A stretch of 64,000 bases of DNA from Tigriopus japonicus (lineage: Eukaryota > Arthropoda > Copepoda > Harpacticoida > Harpacticidae): the NCBI GenBank assembly GCA_010645155.1, contig CM021323.1:4306781-4370780 (forward strand), given 5' to 3'. Shown here piece by piece: positions 46,441-59,414 of the stretch. Made by a program: the position numbers and the translations under genes. The first letter of the stretch is position 1. Each line of letters starts with the position of its first letter. Under the pieces are notes generated by a model. That model made no database searches and was not told the DNA's origin. It saw nothing but the letters and a program-made list of their open reading frames with translations.

Positions 46441-47267
46441 AAACTTGTTGGATTCGGAATCGGATTGGGATTTGCCAAATATTTGTTCGGATCCGACATA
46501 TTGCGAAACCAATGCGAACTTTTAAGTGCACTTTTTTATTTCAATTCACAATATTTCCATTTTGAAACCCTTTTTATTAGATAATTAAAATGAAATTTCT
46601 TGACTTAAATTTTGAATTTTTTAAGCCTCTACAAGATATTTTAATCATTCAAGGCAAATCATCCTATTTGGACAAAATTGATAGATTTTGTCAACTATTT
46701 ACCCCCAGATCACAATTAAGTACGTAGATATCACAAAAAATATTAGTTATTTTTAGCAAATCCTGCTATTTAGATACCCTTGGCTTGTCCTTGTATTGTG
46801 GTAGGTGTATACAAAGCTTTGTATACACCTTTATACTCTTTATAAAGAGTAAAGGTATTTGCTCATTTCAATTAATATCTTAAGATTGGAGCGATATCTT
46901 TTTGCAATTTTCGAGACCAGGGAAGTATGAAAATACTCATTTAAACTTCTACCATTACATGTTTTGCAAAATTCTTTAAAGTTTATTCTTTTTGAAGCCA
47001 ACACAAACACCTCCATGGTAGTTTTTTGAGTGCCCATTGAATTTTGAGTCTACCAATATGGTGTTATGATCTTTAATTTGTATTAATGGGAGGCTCGCTC
47101 AAATTAGACTTTTATAGTTTTATTATGTTTTGGAAGTCTTGTTCCATGATTCATCAATATTTATCATAGGTAGAGTACAATTGAAAAGTTCAAACCCAAA
47201 AACATTGAAAATGTATAGTGATAAAAAAGATGAAAAAGGCGCCATATTTTCGGATTTTTCGGGTTAG

Positions 47268-47519
47268 GCGCCAAATTTTCGGATTCGGATTCGTTCGGAT
47301 TAAGCAACAAATTTTCGGACTCGGATTCGTTCGGATTAAGCAACAAATTTTCGGATTCAGATTCGTTCGGAGTGAGAAGCAAATTTTCGAATTCGGATTC
47401 GTTCGGATTGAGAAGCAAATTTTCGGATTCGAATTTGTTCGGATTGAGAAGCAAATTTTCGGATTCGAATTCGTTCGGATTGAGAAGCAAATTTATGGAT
47501 TCGGATTCGTTCCGATTGG
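47268..47519. repeat. 36-bp tandem array, seven copies, open in frames on both strands
   Basis: The unit contains AAATTTTCGGATTCGGATTC then GTTCGGATT and either AAGCAAC or GAGAAGC. Because 36 is a multiple of three, the array is open in several frames, giving 12-residue repeats of the type FGFVRIKQQI (plus) and NPNESESENLLL (minus). This is a property of the repeat length and not evidence for a protein. Confidence 0.93.
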
Positions 47520-47608
47520 TTGGGAGCTGTCGGATTCCGATTGTGAAAATCAAGTTCGGATTGGATTTTGGGGACCTGTTGGATCCGGTGCACAGCTGCA
47601 GTTCAAAC

Positions 47609-49956
47609 TGCCTTCGTCAAGTTCTTAGAAGGTCTGTACTAATATAGAAGTCATAAGTTTTTGAAGGTATTTAATCCCATGTTCAAAAGCTGATACACTA
47701 GAAATTTCTTGTTGTTGCAAGCCTGGGCAGGACATGGGTTTAACGGAAGTTGTTATGCATTGCCAGATTTTTTAAAAATTTCATTCTGAAATGCCTATTT
47801 TTGGTCACACGTTATGTTTTGTACTTGAATATAACTACCGCTCGGTTTGTTTGCTTGTCAACGAACTAAGGCCCAAAGCACAGACAGCGGCGTCCTAAGA
47901 AGCGCTGCATTGTTCGGTTAGGCTCATCACAGGCCCAAGGAAACTCTCTCTCTCTCCCTCTCGTCTCTTTTGGGTTTCCTAGATTCCTCTTCATAAAAAC
48001 AAACAGAGGACGTTAGAAAACAAGAGGAAAGTAACGCCGGAGCCTGGGTGCACAAATACTTCAATCCCTCTAAAACATTTCAATGTTCTGACGTTATCAT
48101 AGGGGGCGCTGCTCGTTTCAGTTGAGAGTGAGCAAAACGTACTTTCTAGAGGGCACTACCTGAAGTTTGAGTCAAAAAACAAAAACAAGTCACTTTGATA
48201 GGAACCCTGATTTCTAATGTGCATTCATTCTTTGATGGAGATTTTCAAAAAAGCCAAATGGAACAATTTTGAGAAAGTTGAGAAAGTAGCTTGCATGAAC
48301 AATTTCTATTTTGTTTCAGTTTCTCCAAAAAGTTCATAACACTAGTAATAAAAAAGCTTGAAGATTTTTTAGGCAAATATGAATCAATTTTTTGGAGAGT
48401 ATTGTCAATTGATTTAAACCAATTTGCCAAATCAGATTTATTCACTCAATCTTTTGGGAAAATGTCAAATACTCTCCTAACTATCACCCTCTAACCAAAT
48501 ATTGTGCCTTTTCAGTGAAATGATCCCACTGGAAAAATATTCTCATAAAGTTAGAAGATTGCCAACCTGCCAAAAAGTGGCATGAATAATCCAATCGGAT
48601 TCCATTCATTCCAATTATTTCTGAATGTAACCACAAGACCACAACGCCTCTGCTAGGAGCAGAGGGTGTCATGATGGAAAGCTGACATTTTGCAGGCATT
48701 TACGCCTAGGGTACTTGTGATGTCAGATTTGGTTAACTAGGAAAAAACAACCAAACCCCCAGACTTTAATAAGTGCTATATTCAGCATTTGATTTTGTCT
48801 TTTGTAGCTTTTTGTCAGATTTTCCAACATTTATTTTAGAAGGAAAAAAGTTCAGAAAAATGTGTTTCTGAAGAGCATGACGGCTAGATAAAACAAAGTT
48901 TTAAACCTGGTATGTGCAACAATTCCCTTCTCAACAGCAAAATTTGAAGTTGGATGATTCCACGATTAAAACAAGGAAGTCTCACGATTCAAAACGTGGA
49001 GTGTACACAGTACTAAGAGACCCTGTCTATGTAGTAACTTCTTTTGCTTTTTATGCAAGTTTTATCAGTGTTTGGTATTTCTTTTTCATTTCATTCTAGA
49101 GCCATTTATTCTAACTTCAAAAGTTGTGTTCTCGTAATGCACCAAAATTGCATTGGTTTGTCACAACTCACAACGGTGTCCAAAAGTCCACATGTTTGAA
49201 AGCTTCCCCAACTCCTTTTTGAATGTCTGAAATTGGTCGCTCTGATATCGTTGATTCTCTTGCCTTCTCCTTTTCCCCTTTTTCTCCTTCCTCATATGTA
49301 GAGGGTGACAAATTTTGAAGCTGAAGTTGACATTTTAAACCTGAAATATCTTTAAAATGAGGCAAAAATATTGATGCCCTTAAAATTTAAGACTGTTTTT
49401 TGATACAAAAATTAACAACTTGCTGTTAGCTGCTGCCAATTTTAAATCACTGGGGATGTACGAGAGGCGTTCAAACTTAGCAAAGTGAAGGGCATATTTT
49501 CGGAATCTCTCTACTTTCCATTACAGGAAATGCTAAAAATGCCGCAGGAGGTCGCTTTTTTCGACTCTCAATAGTCGAAAAACGTCGACGAAAAAAATAT
49601 GTTAACTATTATTAAAAATTTCGCTTCAATAATTTGGAGGGTTCTTCCGAACGTTTGAATCAATAATGCACACATCTGATCAAGGAGATAGCCAGGGGAG
49701 ACCTGTTCCTGGGGCAACCAAACCTAAATACAAGTAACTTGTTTATTTGAAGGTCTCCCTTTCTTCTTTTGTTTTTATTATTATTATGTTTTATACTTAT
49801 TATTATTTAACGCCATCTGGTCTGTAAGTTGATTCAGTACACCCTCCTATTGTGTTTGTAACATTTACCTTGTTGTTTATGTAGCGCCCTCTAGTTGAAT
49901 CTAAAGAAGTGTAGTTGAACCGAAAAGAAAGACACAACAGAGAGAAAGAGAATATC
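47609..49956. other. Intergenic region without a recognised gene
   Basis: Frames at 48245, 48484 and 48914 have no recognisable domain. CTCF-core-like words occur at 48100-48111, 49811-49824 and 49884-49897. Otherwise nothing stands out. Confidence 0.45.
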
Positions 49957-50133
49957 GTCGGTAAAAAGTATCGAAATTTTAGTACATAGAGCTGCGGCGA
50001 CAGCTGACCAGTACTGGAGAGGCAAGAGGCAGGACGTTCTTTTTCTCTCTAGATGGGGACTTTGAAATTGAAAAGACAAGTCCCGGGAAGTGTTGCCAAG
50101 TGAGAACATCAATGCAGCGCCATCATATCATGT

Positions 50134-50165
50134 AAGGTTAGGTTACGTTAGGGAAACTTAGGTTA
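50134..50165 (+). repeat. Interstitial TTAGG-type tract, left side
   Basis: Degenerate TTAGG units (AAGGTTAGGTTACGTTAGGG...CTTAGGTTA) directly abut the left end of the hAT-like element at 50166. The last 8 bases are its target copy. Confidence 0.6.
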
Positions 50166-51099
50166 AGGCTGGTCTACACGTGAAAGAAAACGGCAAATAT
50201 TTGGTCAAATCCAAGACAAAATTAGCTCGATGGCAAATATTATTTTCTGTTTGTCAAATATTTCTGACTTTGAACATGTTGAAAAATTATTTGTCCTTAG
50301 GCTAACTTTTTTTTGTCGACAATCGAAATACACAGTGATGCATGCAGGGTGTCCAATTACGAAACGATTATTGTTAAGTAAAAAGTTTCAAATTAATGGA
50401 TTGAAGGACAAAACAATAATCCTCTAACTTTTGGCATCAAGATCGCCAAAATTGAACGTCATTTGTGAAAGATTGCAAAGATCCATGGAGAAAGACGACA
50501 TTAAAAGTTATCGAAAATTAATTGTTAGTATTATAAACTAGTCACATCTCAAATTCGTCAACTGAAAGGTTCGGAGGAGTTTACAAGGTAGCAACGTTGC
50601 CAAGTGGCAGTTATGACTGCCAATGTTCACCAAAACCCAACTCAACAAAACCAAATGCCAGTGGAGAGTAGAGGTCTTAAAATGGTTGGGGGGACAAGAA
50701 AAGGACTGAAAATGACAGAAGATATTGTCAATGTCCATAGCGTGGCGTTTTGCGAAAGACTTTCCATCCAAATTAAATGACACTGAAGGAAAGAAAAAAG
50801 TCATGGGCAGAAAGCAAGATTGAAAAAAGTCGTTGAAAAGTGACAATATGTGGCAGTATACAATTCACTTTCTAAATTACGGGACTCTGCTAAAGGTGAC
50901 TGGTTTTGAAACAGTTTTTCCAGTGCCAGTTTGAAACAATTTAAAAAAATCGGCAACACTTTGGGAAAAGGGAAAAATATTTGACAAATTGCACGTTCAC
51001 GTGTAGAAGCAACAGAAAGGAAACATTTGGCAAACACGAAACATTTTTGAAATATTTGACAAATAATCTAGCCAAAATGTTTCATGTGTAGACCAGCCT
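50166..51099. mobile_element. hAT-like non-autonomous element, 934 bp, inside a TTAGG tract
   Basis: Ends AGGCTGGTCTACACGTGAAA and TTTCATGTGTAGACCAGCCT are inverted repeats with two mismatches in 20. Flanking words ttaggtta and ttagatta match at 7 of 8 bases. The interior shows recurring CAAATATTTG-type words. No transposase is present. Confidence 0.82.
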
Positions 51100-51104
51100 T
51101 TAGA

Positions 51105-51137
51105 TTAGGTTAGGTTAGGTTAGGTAAGGTTAGGTTA
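51105..51137 (+). repeat. Interstitial (TTAGG)n tract, right side
   Basis: About six TTAGG units, one of them TAAGG, lie directly after the hAT-like element. TTAGG is the telomere repeat of most arthropods. Confidence 0.75.
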
Positions 51138-51421
51138 TATTTACTTCGAGATTAGGTTTGATGCATTGCTTTATCCAGTTATGAAAATGACATACAAAAT
51201 AAATAGTCATATGGCATCACTGGTCCTGGAGAAGTGTTCGGCTGTTGACGCCGCTCTGTGTACTAAAATTTCGATACTTTATACCGACCATAGAAAGAGA
51301 AACAGGAGATTCCAAAGAAAAGAGAAGAGAAAGAAAGAAGGAAGGAAAGAGCTGAGAAACTCATCTTGGCTCGGCGCTCGGCGACTGACTCCTGTGGAGG
51401 TCCTCTCGAACTGAATGGTGA

Positions 51422-53092
<1,671 letters not shown>

Positions 53093-53992
53093 TATACAAA
53101 GTACTATTCTACTGCAACCACACCTCTTTTGTCTGCGTGCTATTTATTGATTATCACTAACATCACCGTCATTATTATGATTATCATGATTAATATTATC
53201 ACCATCATTATCATCATCATCGTCAGCAACAACAACAACATAAACCAGATGGAGGCGTGTCAAGCGAGTACCCGCCAAAATCACGCCCTCCTCCAACACC
53301 ATCTTCTTCATGTAGTGTTTTGTATGGAGCGCTCTCGATCGAGCACATACAGTTTGTCCCACAATACCCCGGCTCTGTGTATGTACTTCAACCACGTTTC
53401 CCTCAAACTGACCTGAAAGTAAACCATTCAGCTCGGAACCAGATAACAATAAGAATATTGTGATATAAATATAGAAATGTCTCAAAATCCCCTTGACGAC
53501 CACCCCCGGATCCCAGTCGTTTACCCCTTTCTCAAAGTCCATGATGTGTCCAAGAACGACAAGTTCACATTGAATTGTATAGAAATACCCAAATGAATAC
53601 TGCGTCAAACTAAGCCATTTTTTATAGACCTCAAATTCGATAGCATCAGCCTAGCCCCCTACGTTTCTCGTTATACAGTGCAGCTAGCATTATCATTATT
53701 ATAAACAAAATATAGGTCAAAAAAATTGTAGCCTTCCATCACTTTCCCTCCCCATTAAGAACACAGGGTTGTTTCCCCCCTTTCAGATGAACGTTATACC
53801 CCCGCAAGAACTAGTATTTTCTTACAACAGCTATCCCAATCTTATGATTTTCCAATTCCCTCTCGGTTTTTTCCGGCTCTTTTTTGCGGAGTCCGTGCGT
53901 GGTGTCGTCCTCCTTCTCCTCTGCCAATTACACTGTCAAAATGCAGAACGATCTTCAAAATAAATTATGTTCTCCACGATCTTACCATCGAT
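53093..53992. other. 3' flanks of converging NDR kinase and otopetrin genes
   Basis: No gene is seen. The stretch 53150-53250 is a degenerate ATT/ATC microsatellite followed by AACAACAAC, probably in the NDR kinase 3'UTR. An AATAAA on the plus strand occurs at 53958. Confidence 0.5.
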
Positions 53993-56900
53993 CTATCGGG
54001 TAGATCCACCCGGGATCACTGAGGCCTCCATCTTGTTGGTTGTCGACATCTTTTCCCCCTTGATCCTGTAGCAATTCTTCCAAAGCTCGGCGAGCACCAC
54101 GCAAGAATGGAAACGAAAGAAAACGCATAATGGAAGTGTAATTCGCTGGATCACAATCCAAGGAAAGAAGCCATAAAACTCCACTTGATCTGGTTTGGAA
54201 TTTACCTAAGGTTCCAAGGAGAGAATGTTGGCAAAAGATAAATGGTCTGTGACACGTTTGGGGGGGGGATATCGAGATGAGACATCATACTGTAGCATAT
54301 TGTCAGCATATGGTACAGTACAGAACAAAGCGAATGCAAACTCTTTCGTAGATTTGGGAGAGTTTCCATGTTAGGCAAATACAAATATTTTCTAACCCAA
54401 AAACTAGGAAAATGGTCAAAATCTTGTTATCTATGAACTATCATTATGTGCGTAAAAATAAACTCAGAAGTAGAAAGAAAGTGCTGATGAACTGACTTAA
54501 GGCATAAGGTTCCATTCCTAAACTTTAACTTATACTAATTATGATCTTTGTCGCTTTAATTTCAGAAAAAAACAGATGACACCTGTTTATCTAGTTTTAG
54601 ACGAAGCAAATAATTGCCAATAAAAAATAGGAAATAAAAAAATCAAATGGGTGAGTTCATCACTTAAAAAATAGCTTTTTTCTACCACCTCGAATCCTGC
54701 ATATTTCATGTTAATTAGCAGCTTGATGTCCGTTGTCAATTTTCCTCGAGCTGCATTTTTCTTCATAATTCTGGTTCAGTTTACTATTTCTTAACGTTTT
54801 ATTCGTTTAATTTGATGACTTTATTCGTCCAAAATTCCTGTCAGCAATGACAAAAATTCTGGCAATTCGAAAAGCCATCTTTTCTTTCTGTGAAGAAAAC
54901 GGGTTTGGATAATGGGTCACTACGTTCTGACAGGGATAACAGATTATTTGCTAAGGGAAATTGCTCCTCATATTTTGAGTCTATTCGAGGTCAGCTACGA
55001 TACTGTTGTGTTTAAGAATTGCTAAATTATAGTGCATGACCATAAACTAGGGTTAAATAGAGCAGAGCACGGTCATAATGTGCGCCATCTAGTGGATTTC
55101 ATGCGGTAAGAGCTCGCAGTTCCCATGATACACATATTTTTGAAGATCGCAATGGTTAACCATCAGTTTTGGACAAACTGAAGTGGTTAAAATGTTGATG
55201 GCGGAACTCCAAATACAGCTTTAAGTGTTTTTCCGATGAATTTTGGCAAAGATCATGCCTGAATTACCTTTTCATTAGTCAGACTTCCACGCCAATTTGA
55301 AAGGGATTTTACCAATAATTTCAACCAAAAACCACCATAGGCCCATTAACAATACTCAGTCAACATTTGAGGCACTTTAGTTTGTCTAAAACTGATGGTT
55401 AACCATTGCGATCTTCAAAAATATGTGTGTCTTGGGAACTGCAAGGTGTTGCCGCATGAAATCCACTAGATGGCGCACTTTATGACCGTGCTCTGCTCTA
55501 TTTAACCCTAGTTTATGGTCATGCACTATAATTTAGCAATTCTTAAACACAACAGTATCGTAGCTGACCTCGAATAGACTCAAAATATGAGGAGCAATTT
55601 CCCTTAGCAAATAATCTGTTATCGCTGCCAAAAAGGGCAGGTTGTATTGAACTTTTTGAAAAGACCTAAACAGGGACCAATTTGGCAACTCTCGAACTAG
55701 TTCAATTTCGAGTTTCATCGATAGTTAAAAGCATGGATTTCGAGTTGGCAGTGCTGCCATATTTTATGGCACATAAGGTCTATTGCGTGTTTAAAAGTTT
55801 AGTTGTGGTCAGATTTTTGACCCGAAGAACCAAAATGCAAAAACTCTGCCAAAAATCCCTACAAATGAAACACATCAGTACCCGCAACATCTTGAATTTG
55901 GTTTAATTTGGAACACGTCAATGATTCTCAGAATAGAGATCATACTCATTTGTCAACGCATTGCTAGAAACTCGGGCACAACACTCAAGGCATCTCAAAA
56001 TAAGTGCAGTCTGCCAGGGAAAAAGTTTCGACCAAAGGAGAGAGGAGTTCAAGTTGGTCGGAGGGCAACAAAACTTTGGGTCGTCGAAGGAGCTTCTTTA
56101 TTAAGAAATATTTTGCACTTATCTAAGACAGCTTTGAATGCTTCGTCCCCCTCGTTTGTATTGACCCGTCCTTCTGTTCTGGTCACTAGGAGCTTGTCAA
56201 GGAAAAGTTTTTACATTAGCAGCTTTTCGACTTGCTTCAAGACACAACTTGACGGCATTCTTCTATTGCCTTTCACGAACTAGCGCTTTGTTTCCAATAA
56301 ATGAGACGATGGAGTTATTCTGCTTAACTCCAAATCTCTTTCCAAAGACAAACGAAGTGTTCGTTGGGCTCTCATGTTTCGATCCTTTCCTATAATTTGG
56401 TCTTTGATTACCTTTTGGATCTCAAAATTGCTCGTAATCCACATCCCTAGATTACATATCGTAAGAAAAGTCACGATTTGCCGTCCAGATCTGATCTTAT
56501 GGGTGAAATCGATTCTTCTGTGCCGTAAGTCGGTGATAAATAGGATCTGCACGCACACCTAAACCAATCAACATTATGTTATTTCTCATGTCTTTCATCT
56601 TTTGGGGCTTGATAAAGTGAGCTTACTTGAATGAGTTCAACGAAGCCGTTCATGATGACAAAAGCGGGATCTTCAAGTAAGTTTTGACTTGAATTTAAAA
56701 GGCCCGCAAGACTCGTAAAAGTGTTATACAAACAGATTCCAAAGCCCGTGATAATCATAATTGTGTCGGATTGGACATGATGGGAGTCGATCAAGACGAG
56801 GCTTTGAATTTGAACGAATCCAATGATGCATCCAATGATCATACAAACATTGATAACGATATCGATGGAGCTGTCGATAGCAATGGCCAAAGTGGTGTAA

Positions 56901-59414
56901 TCATGCTGATCAATAAGAGCAAAGTGAAGGATCATGGATATGATCAAGGTCACCAAGGCCAACAGACCCAAGAATAGACCCACACTCGAGGCACTCCAAT
57001 CCAATGGTTCTCGGACTTGACGATGTCCAGAAATGGGTTGAGCAGCAGCGGCATTGTCGTCCAATACCACATAATCTGGGTTCTCCCCAATATGTGACCA
57101 CATACTATACACCACCGAGCATCCAATAATGGAATATTCGATCATAAACGGAAACAAATACACCGAGCTGTTCTCCATGGTATCGCCAATGATCTCTTCT
57201 TTGAGGCAATCATAATTCCGAAACGTTTTGCTCCAATCAAATTTATTGTGGTCGGATTCAACCCGTTCGCGGAGCTCTTTGGCCGATTCCTTGACCAAAG
57301 TCCGAAGGACCATGCATGTATTGGTAGCCACAAGATGCATCATGCCAAACTTGGCCACAATCTGTACTAAGAAGAAAAAAGGTTGAGGAGCAAAGCCTAA
57401 TACAGCATCGTTGAAGAAAGTATCATCGTTTAAGACACATTCTTTTTATTATCAGGCGAGTTGCTGAGACAGTAAGTGGTATTCTTGGAGGATGAGACCA
57501 TATTCGAGCATCATTCCAAAGAATGTGCTATTTTTTTAATTGAAAAACTGCAGGTCGAGTATTTAGGGAGTATACTGCATTGGAGTGTGAATAGTTTTGG
57601 TGCATATGCTGTGCTTCGATGATTCTCAAAATGTCTATAACTCGTATGTAGACTAGTGATGGACCGAAAGGGCTCAAAATTGAAACTGAAACTTTTAACC
57701 GAAACGGAAAGCATATGATTACAAAATTCCATAAATACAAAATTCGTTTGAATTTTTTTGAACTTCTCTCTTGTTCGATGTTGGGTAATTGCAAATTTAA
57801 GAAATCGGAAAGCGCTTTTGGTCCATCACTAGCCAAGACAAACTACAAACATGCAAGCACATTTCAAGCCTGTTAGGACATCATTTAAATACATATTAGT
57901 AGAGGGCGGAAAAAAGGTTGGAAAAATGTCAAAAAAAGAAGTTTTTAAGTTGGAAACACGGGAAAGTTTTTTAGCCAGGATTCTTTTTTCTTAATTATTA
58001 GATTAAAAAATTACCTAAAGAAGTCTTTCACCAAGAAAAAAATGACGACCTTTTTTTTAGGTCGGAGTAAAATTTAAAAAAAAGTTGTTTTTGGGTCTGA
58101 AAATCGTGAAAAAAAGTTTTTTCTACTTAAATTTCTACAAAATTCAAAAATAAGTTATAAAACCCCCAAAAGGTTTTTCAGGCGAAAATATCAAAACACA
58201 GTTTTTTTAAAGGTTTAACTTAAAACCTGTACATCCTCGCTCTACATATTAGTCTTAACATTTACTTCATAGAGGCCAATATTGATATGGAGCTATTTTT
58301 GAAGCGTGAGAGCATTAAAAAGACTCCCAAAAAGGTGGAAATCAATAGATGAATTATGCTTGAACCATATTCCACAAACACAAAACCTTACATATCGTGA
58401 CCACAATCCCTCCAAATGGCTATCAACAATTCAACTTTTAATTTATCTCTGTGCTCTTTAATGCTCCCAATAGTTCACCTATTATTGTAGAAAGTTTCCG
58501 AAAGAAATCAAAAACAACAAACCTTATTTCGGTTGATATTGAGTCTCGCATGCATAAACACGAAATACATCTGGATGAAGACAAATACCATATAAAGAAC
58601 AGGATTGATACCGAGAAGTATGGACCATGATGGGCAAGAACTCGGGACCTCAAAAAACACCAGAAACTCCAAACCAGTATAGATGAGTGTTCCCAGTCCA
58701 AAAGCAATGGCACCCAATCGAAGAAACAGGCTTCCATGACTGGTTTGATTTTGAGATGTCATCAATTTTACTCTGAACTCTGTCGTTTGATTCGTACTAG
58801 AAATTATGGAGGACAAACAATCAAATCTTGTCCAGTTTGATTAGTTTCATTAGAACAAACCTTTCTATACCAGAAGGCGGTCGGATTGAAAATCTTCTTG
58901 GAAGCTCCAAACATTCTTCTGGGGTTGCATCGCAAGGAATTTCTTGGACGTTTAAGCCAGTTATTGCAGTAAACCGTTGTATGAATTGTTCCGCATCAAA
59001 GTCGGGAACTTTGACGCGAGACCCCAAAAATCTGACTCTTAGGACGTAAACGAACAGATAGAGGACGAATAAGTTGCTTACAGTGTACAAGTAGGTGTAA
59101 AAACCGCATCTCTCAAAATAGTTCATTGGAATTTGGTTGGAAACGAGCTCGGCTGTCGTAAAAACGAGACACAAGACTACCAAGAACATTGCATACACCA
59201 CGGACATTGCCGAACAAAGACCTTTCCCGGCCTTTGCCAAGCCTAGACTGTCTTTGTTTTCACTTTTCCTTTGCTCCTTTGGAACATTCGGTTTGAAGCA
59301 TTTAGCGTCACTTTCTTCCATTTCGAAAACATTTCCGTGAATGGCAAGATTTGTCAAGGAGATAATTGGTTTTGCCTCGTTGAAAAAGCCAGGATAACAA
59401 GGTGGTTCCTCATC
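53993..59414 (-). CDS. Otopetrin-like proton channel, at least five coding exons, N-terminus incomplete
   Basis: Exons: 59414-58861, 58796-58523, 57361-56627, 56558-56412 and 54205-53993, all phase-consistent, giving 640 aa. Family landmarks: SAMSVVYAMFLVVLCLVF (first membrane helix region); MHLVATNTCMVLRTLVKE and FPFMIEYSIIGCSVVY; a long series of hydrophobic helices; VCVQILFITDLRHRR with GREIV-like GRQIVTFLTICNLGMW; and the end VEFYGFFPWIVI, TLPLCVFFRFHSCVVLAELW. Otopetrins are 12-helix proton-selective channels of the plasma membrane. The first listed exon starts at an acceptor (ATGAACAG) with no Met before residue 32, so an upstream exon is expected beyond 59414. Introns carry two hAT-like elements and a foldback repeat. 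The exact paralogue is not resolved. Confidence 0.88.
55082..55095 (-). promoter_or_regulatory. CTCF-core-like motif (left of an inverted pair)
   Basis: On the minus strand the bases read CCACTAGATGGCGC, a full match to the animal CTCF core consensus CCASYAGRKGGCRS. Its mirror copy is at 55463-55476. Binding is not shown by sequence alone. Confidence 0.45.
55463..55476 (+). promoter_or_regulatory. CTCF-core-like motif (right of an inverted pair)
   Basis: It reads CCACTAGATGGCGC on the plus strand, so with the copy at 55082-55095 it makes a divergent pair about 380 bp apart inside the foldback repeat. Confidence 0.45.
57654..57831. mobile_element. Short MITE in otopetrin intron
   Basis: Ends TAGTGATGGACCGAAAG and CTTTTGGTCCATCACTA are inverted repeats with one mismatch; 178 bp. 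Flanking words atgtagac and gccaagac match at only 4 of 8 bases, so the duplication is not certain. A similar right end (CAGTCCATCACTA) occurs near 33160 in a DEG/ENaC intron. Confidence 0.7.
57900..58244. mobile_element. hAT-like MITE in otopetrin intron, 345 bp
   Basis: The 8-bp copies catattag are exact (57892-57899, 58245-58252). The ends TAGAGGGCGGA and TCCTCGCTCTA are imperfect inverted repeats. The interior is A/T-run rich. Confidence 0.75.

Larger units (their letters stand above)
46051..47600. mobile_element. hAT-like non-autonomous element, 1550 bp, with two internal tandem arrays
   Basis: The 8-bp target copies gttcaaac are exact (46043-46050, 47601-47608). The ends TAGAGTTGTGAATTGGATCC and, inverted, TGCAGCTGTGCACCGGATCC match at about 14 of 20 positions. 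Inside are a 28-bp array near the left end and a 36-bp array near the right, both built on GGATTCGGATTCG words and both in the same orientation. The middle 700 bp is AT-rich and lacks coding signal. No transposase is present. Confidence 0.88.
49957..51288. repeat. Inverted pair of about 63-bp arms bracketing TTAGG tracts and a hAT-like element
   Basis: Arm 49957-50019 (GTCGGTAAAAAGTATCGAAA...) and arm 51226-51288 are inverted copies at about 80% identity, with a 20-base run matching exactly (AAGTATCGAAATTTTAGTAC). No flanking duplication is visible, so it may be an inverted duplication and not a transposon. The right arm lies about 360 bp before the NDR kinase start. Confidence 0.7.
54935..55623. 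repeat. Foldback repeat with 265-bp inverted arms in otopetrin intron
   Basis: Left arm 54935-55199 and right arm 55358-55623 are inverted copies at about 93% identity or better, separated by 158 bp. The tips read GATAACAGATTATTTGCTAA. Each arm carries GCGCCATCTAGTGG (55082-55095, and inverted at 55463-55476). No flanking target duplication could be found, so it may be a foldback transposon or an inverted duplication. Confidence 0.85.

Noticed and set aside
47164..47628. Repeat proteins of 12-residue units on both strands
   Set aside because: They arise from the 36-bp array, whose length is a multiple of three; there is no start context or splice support.
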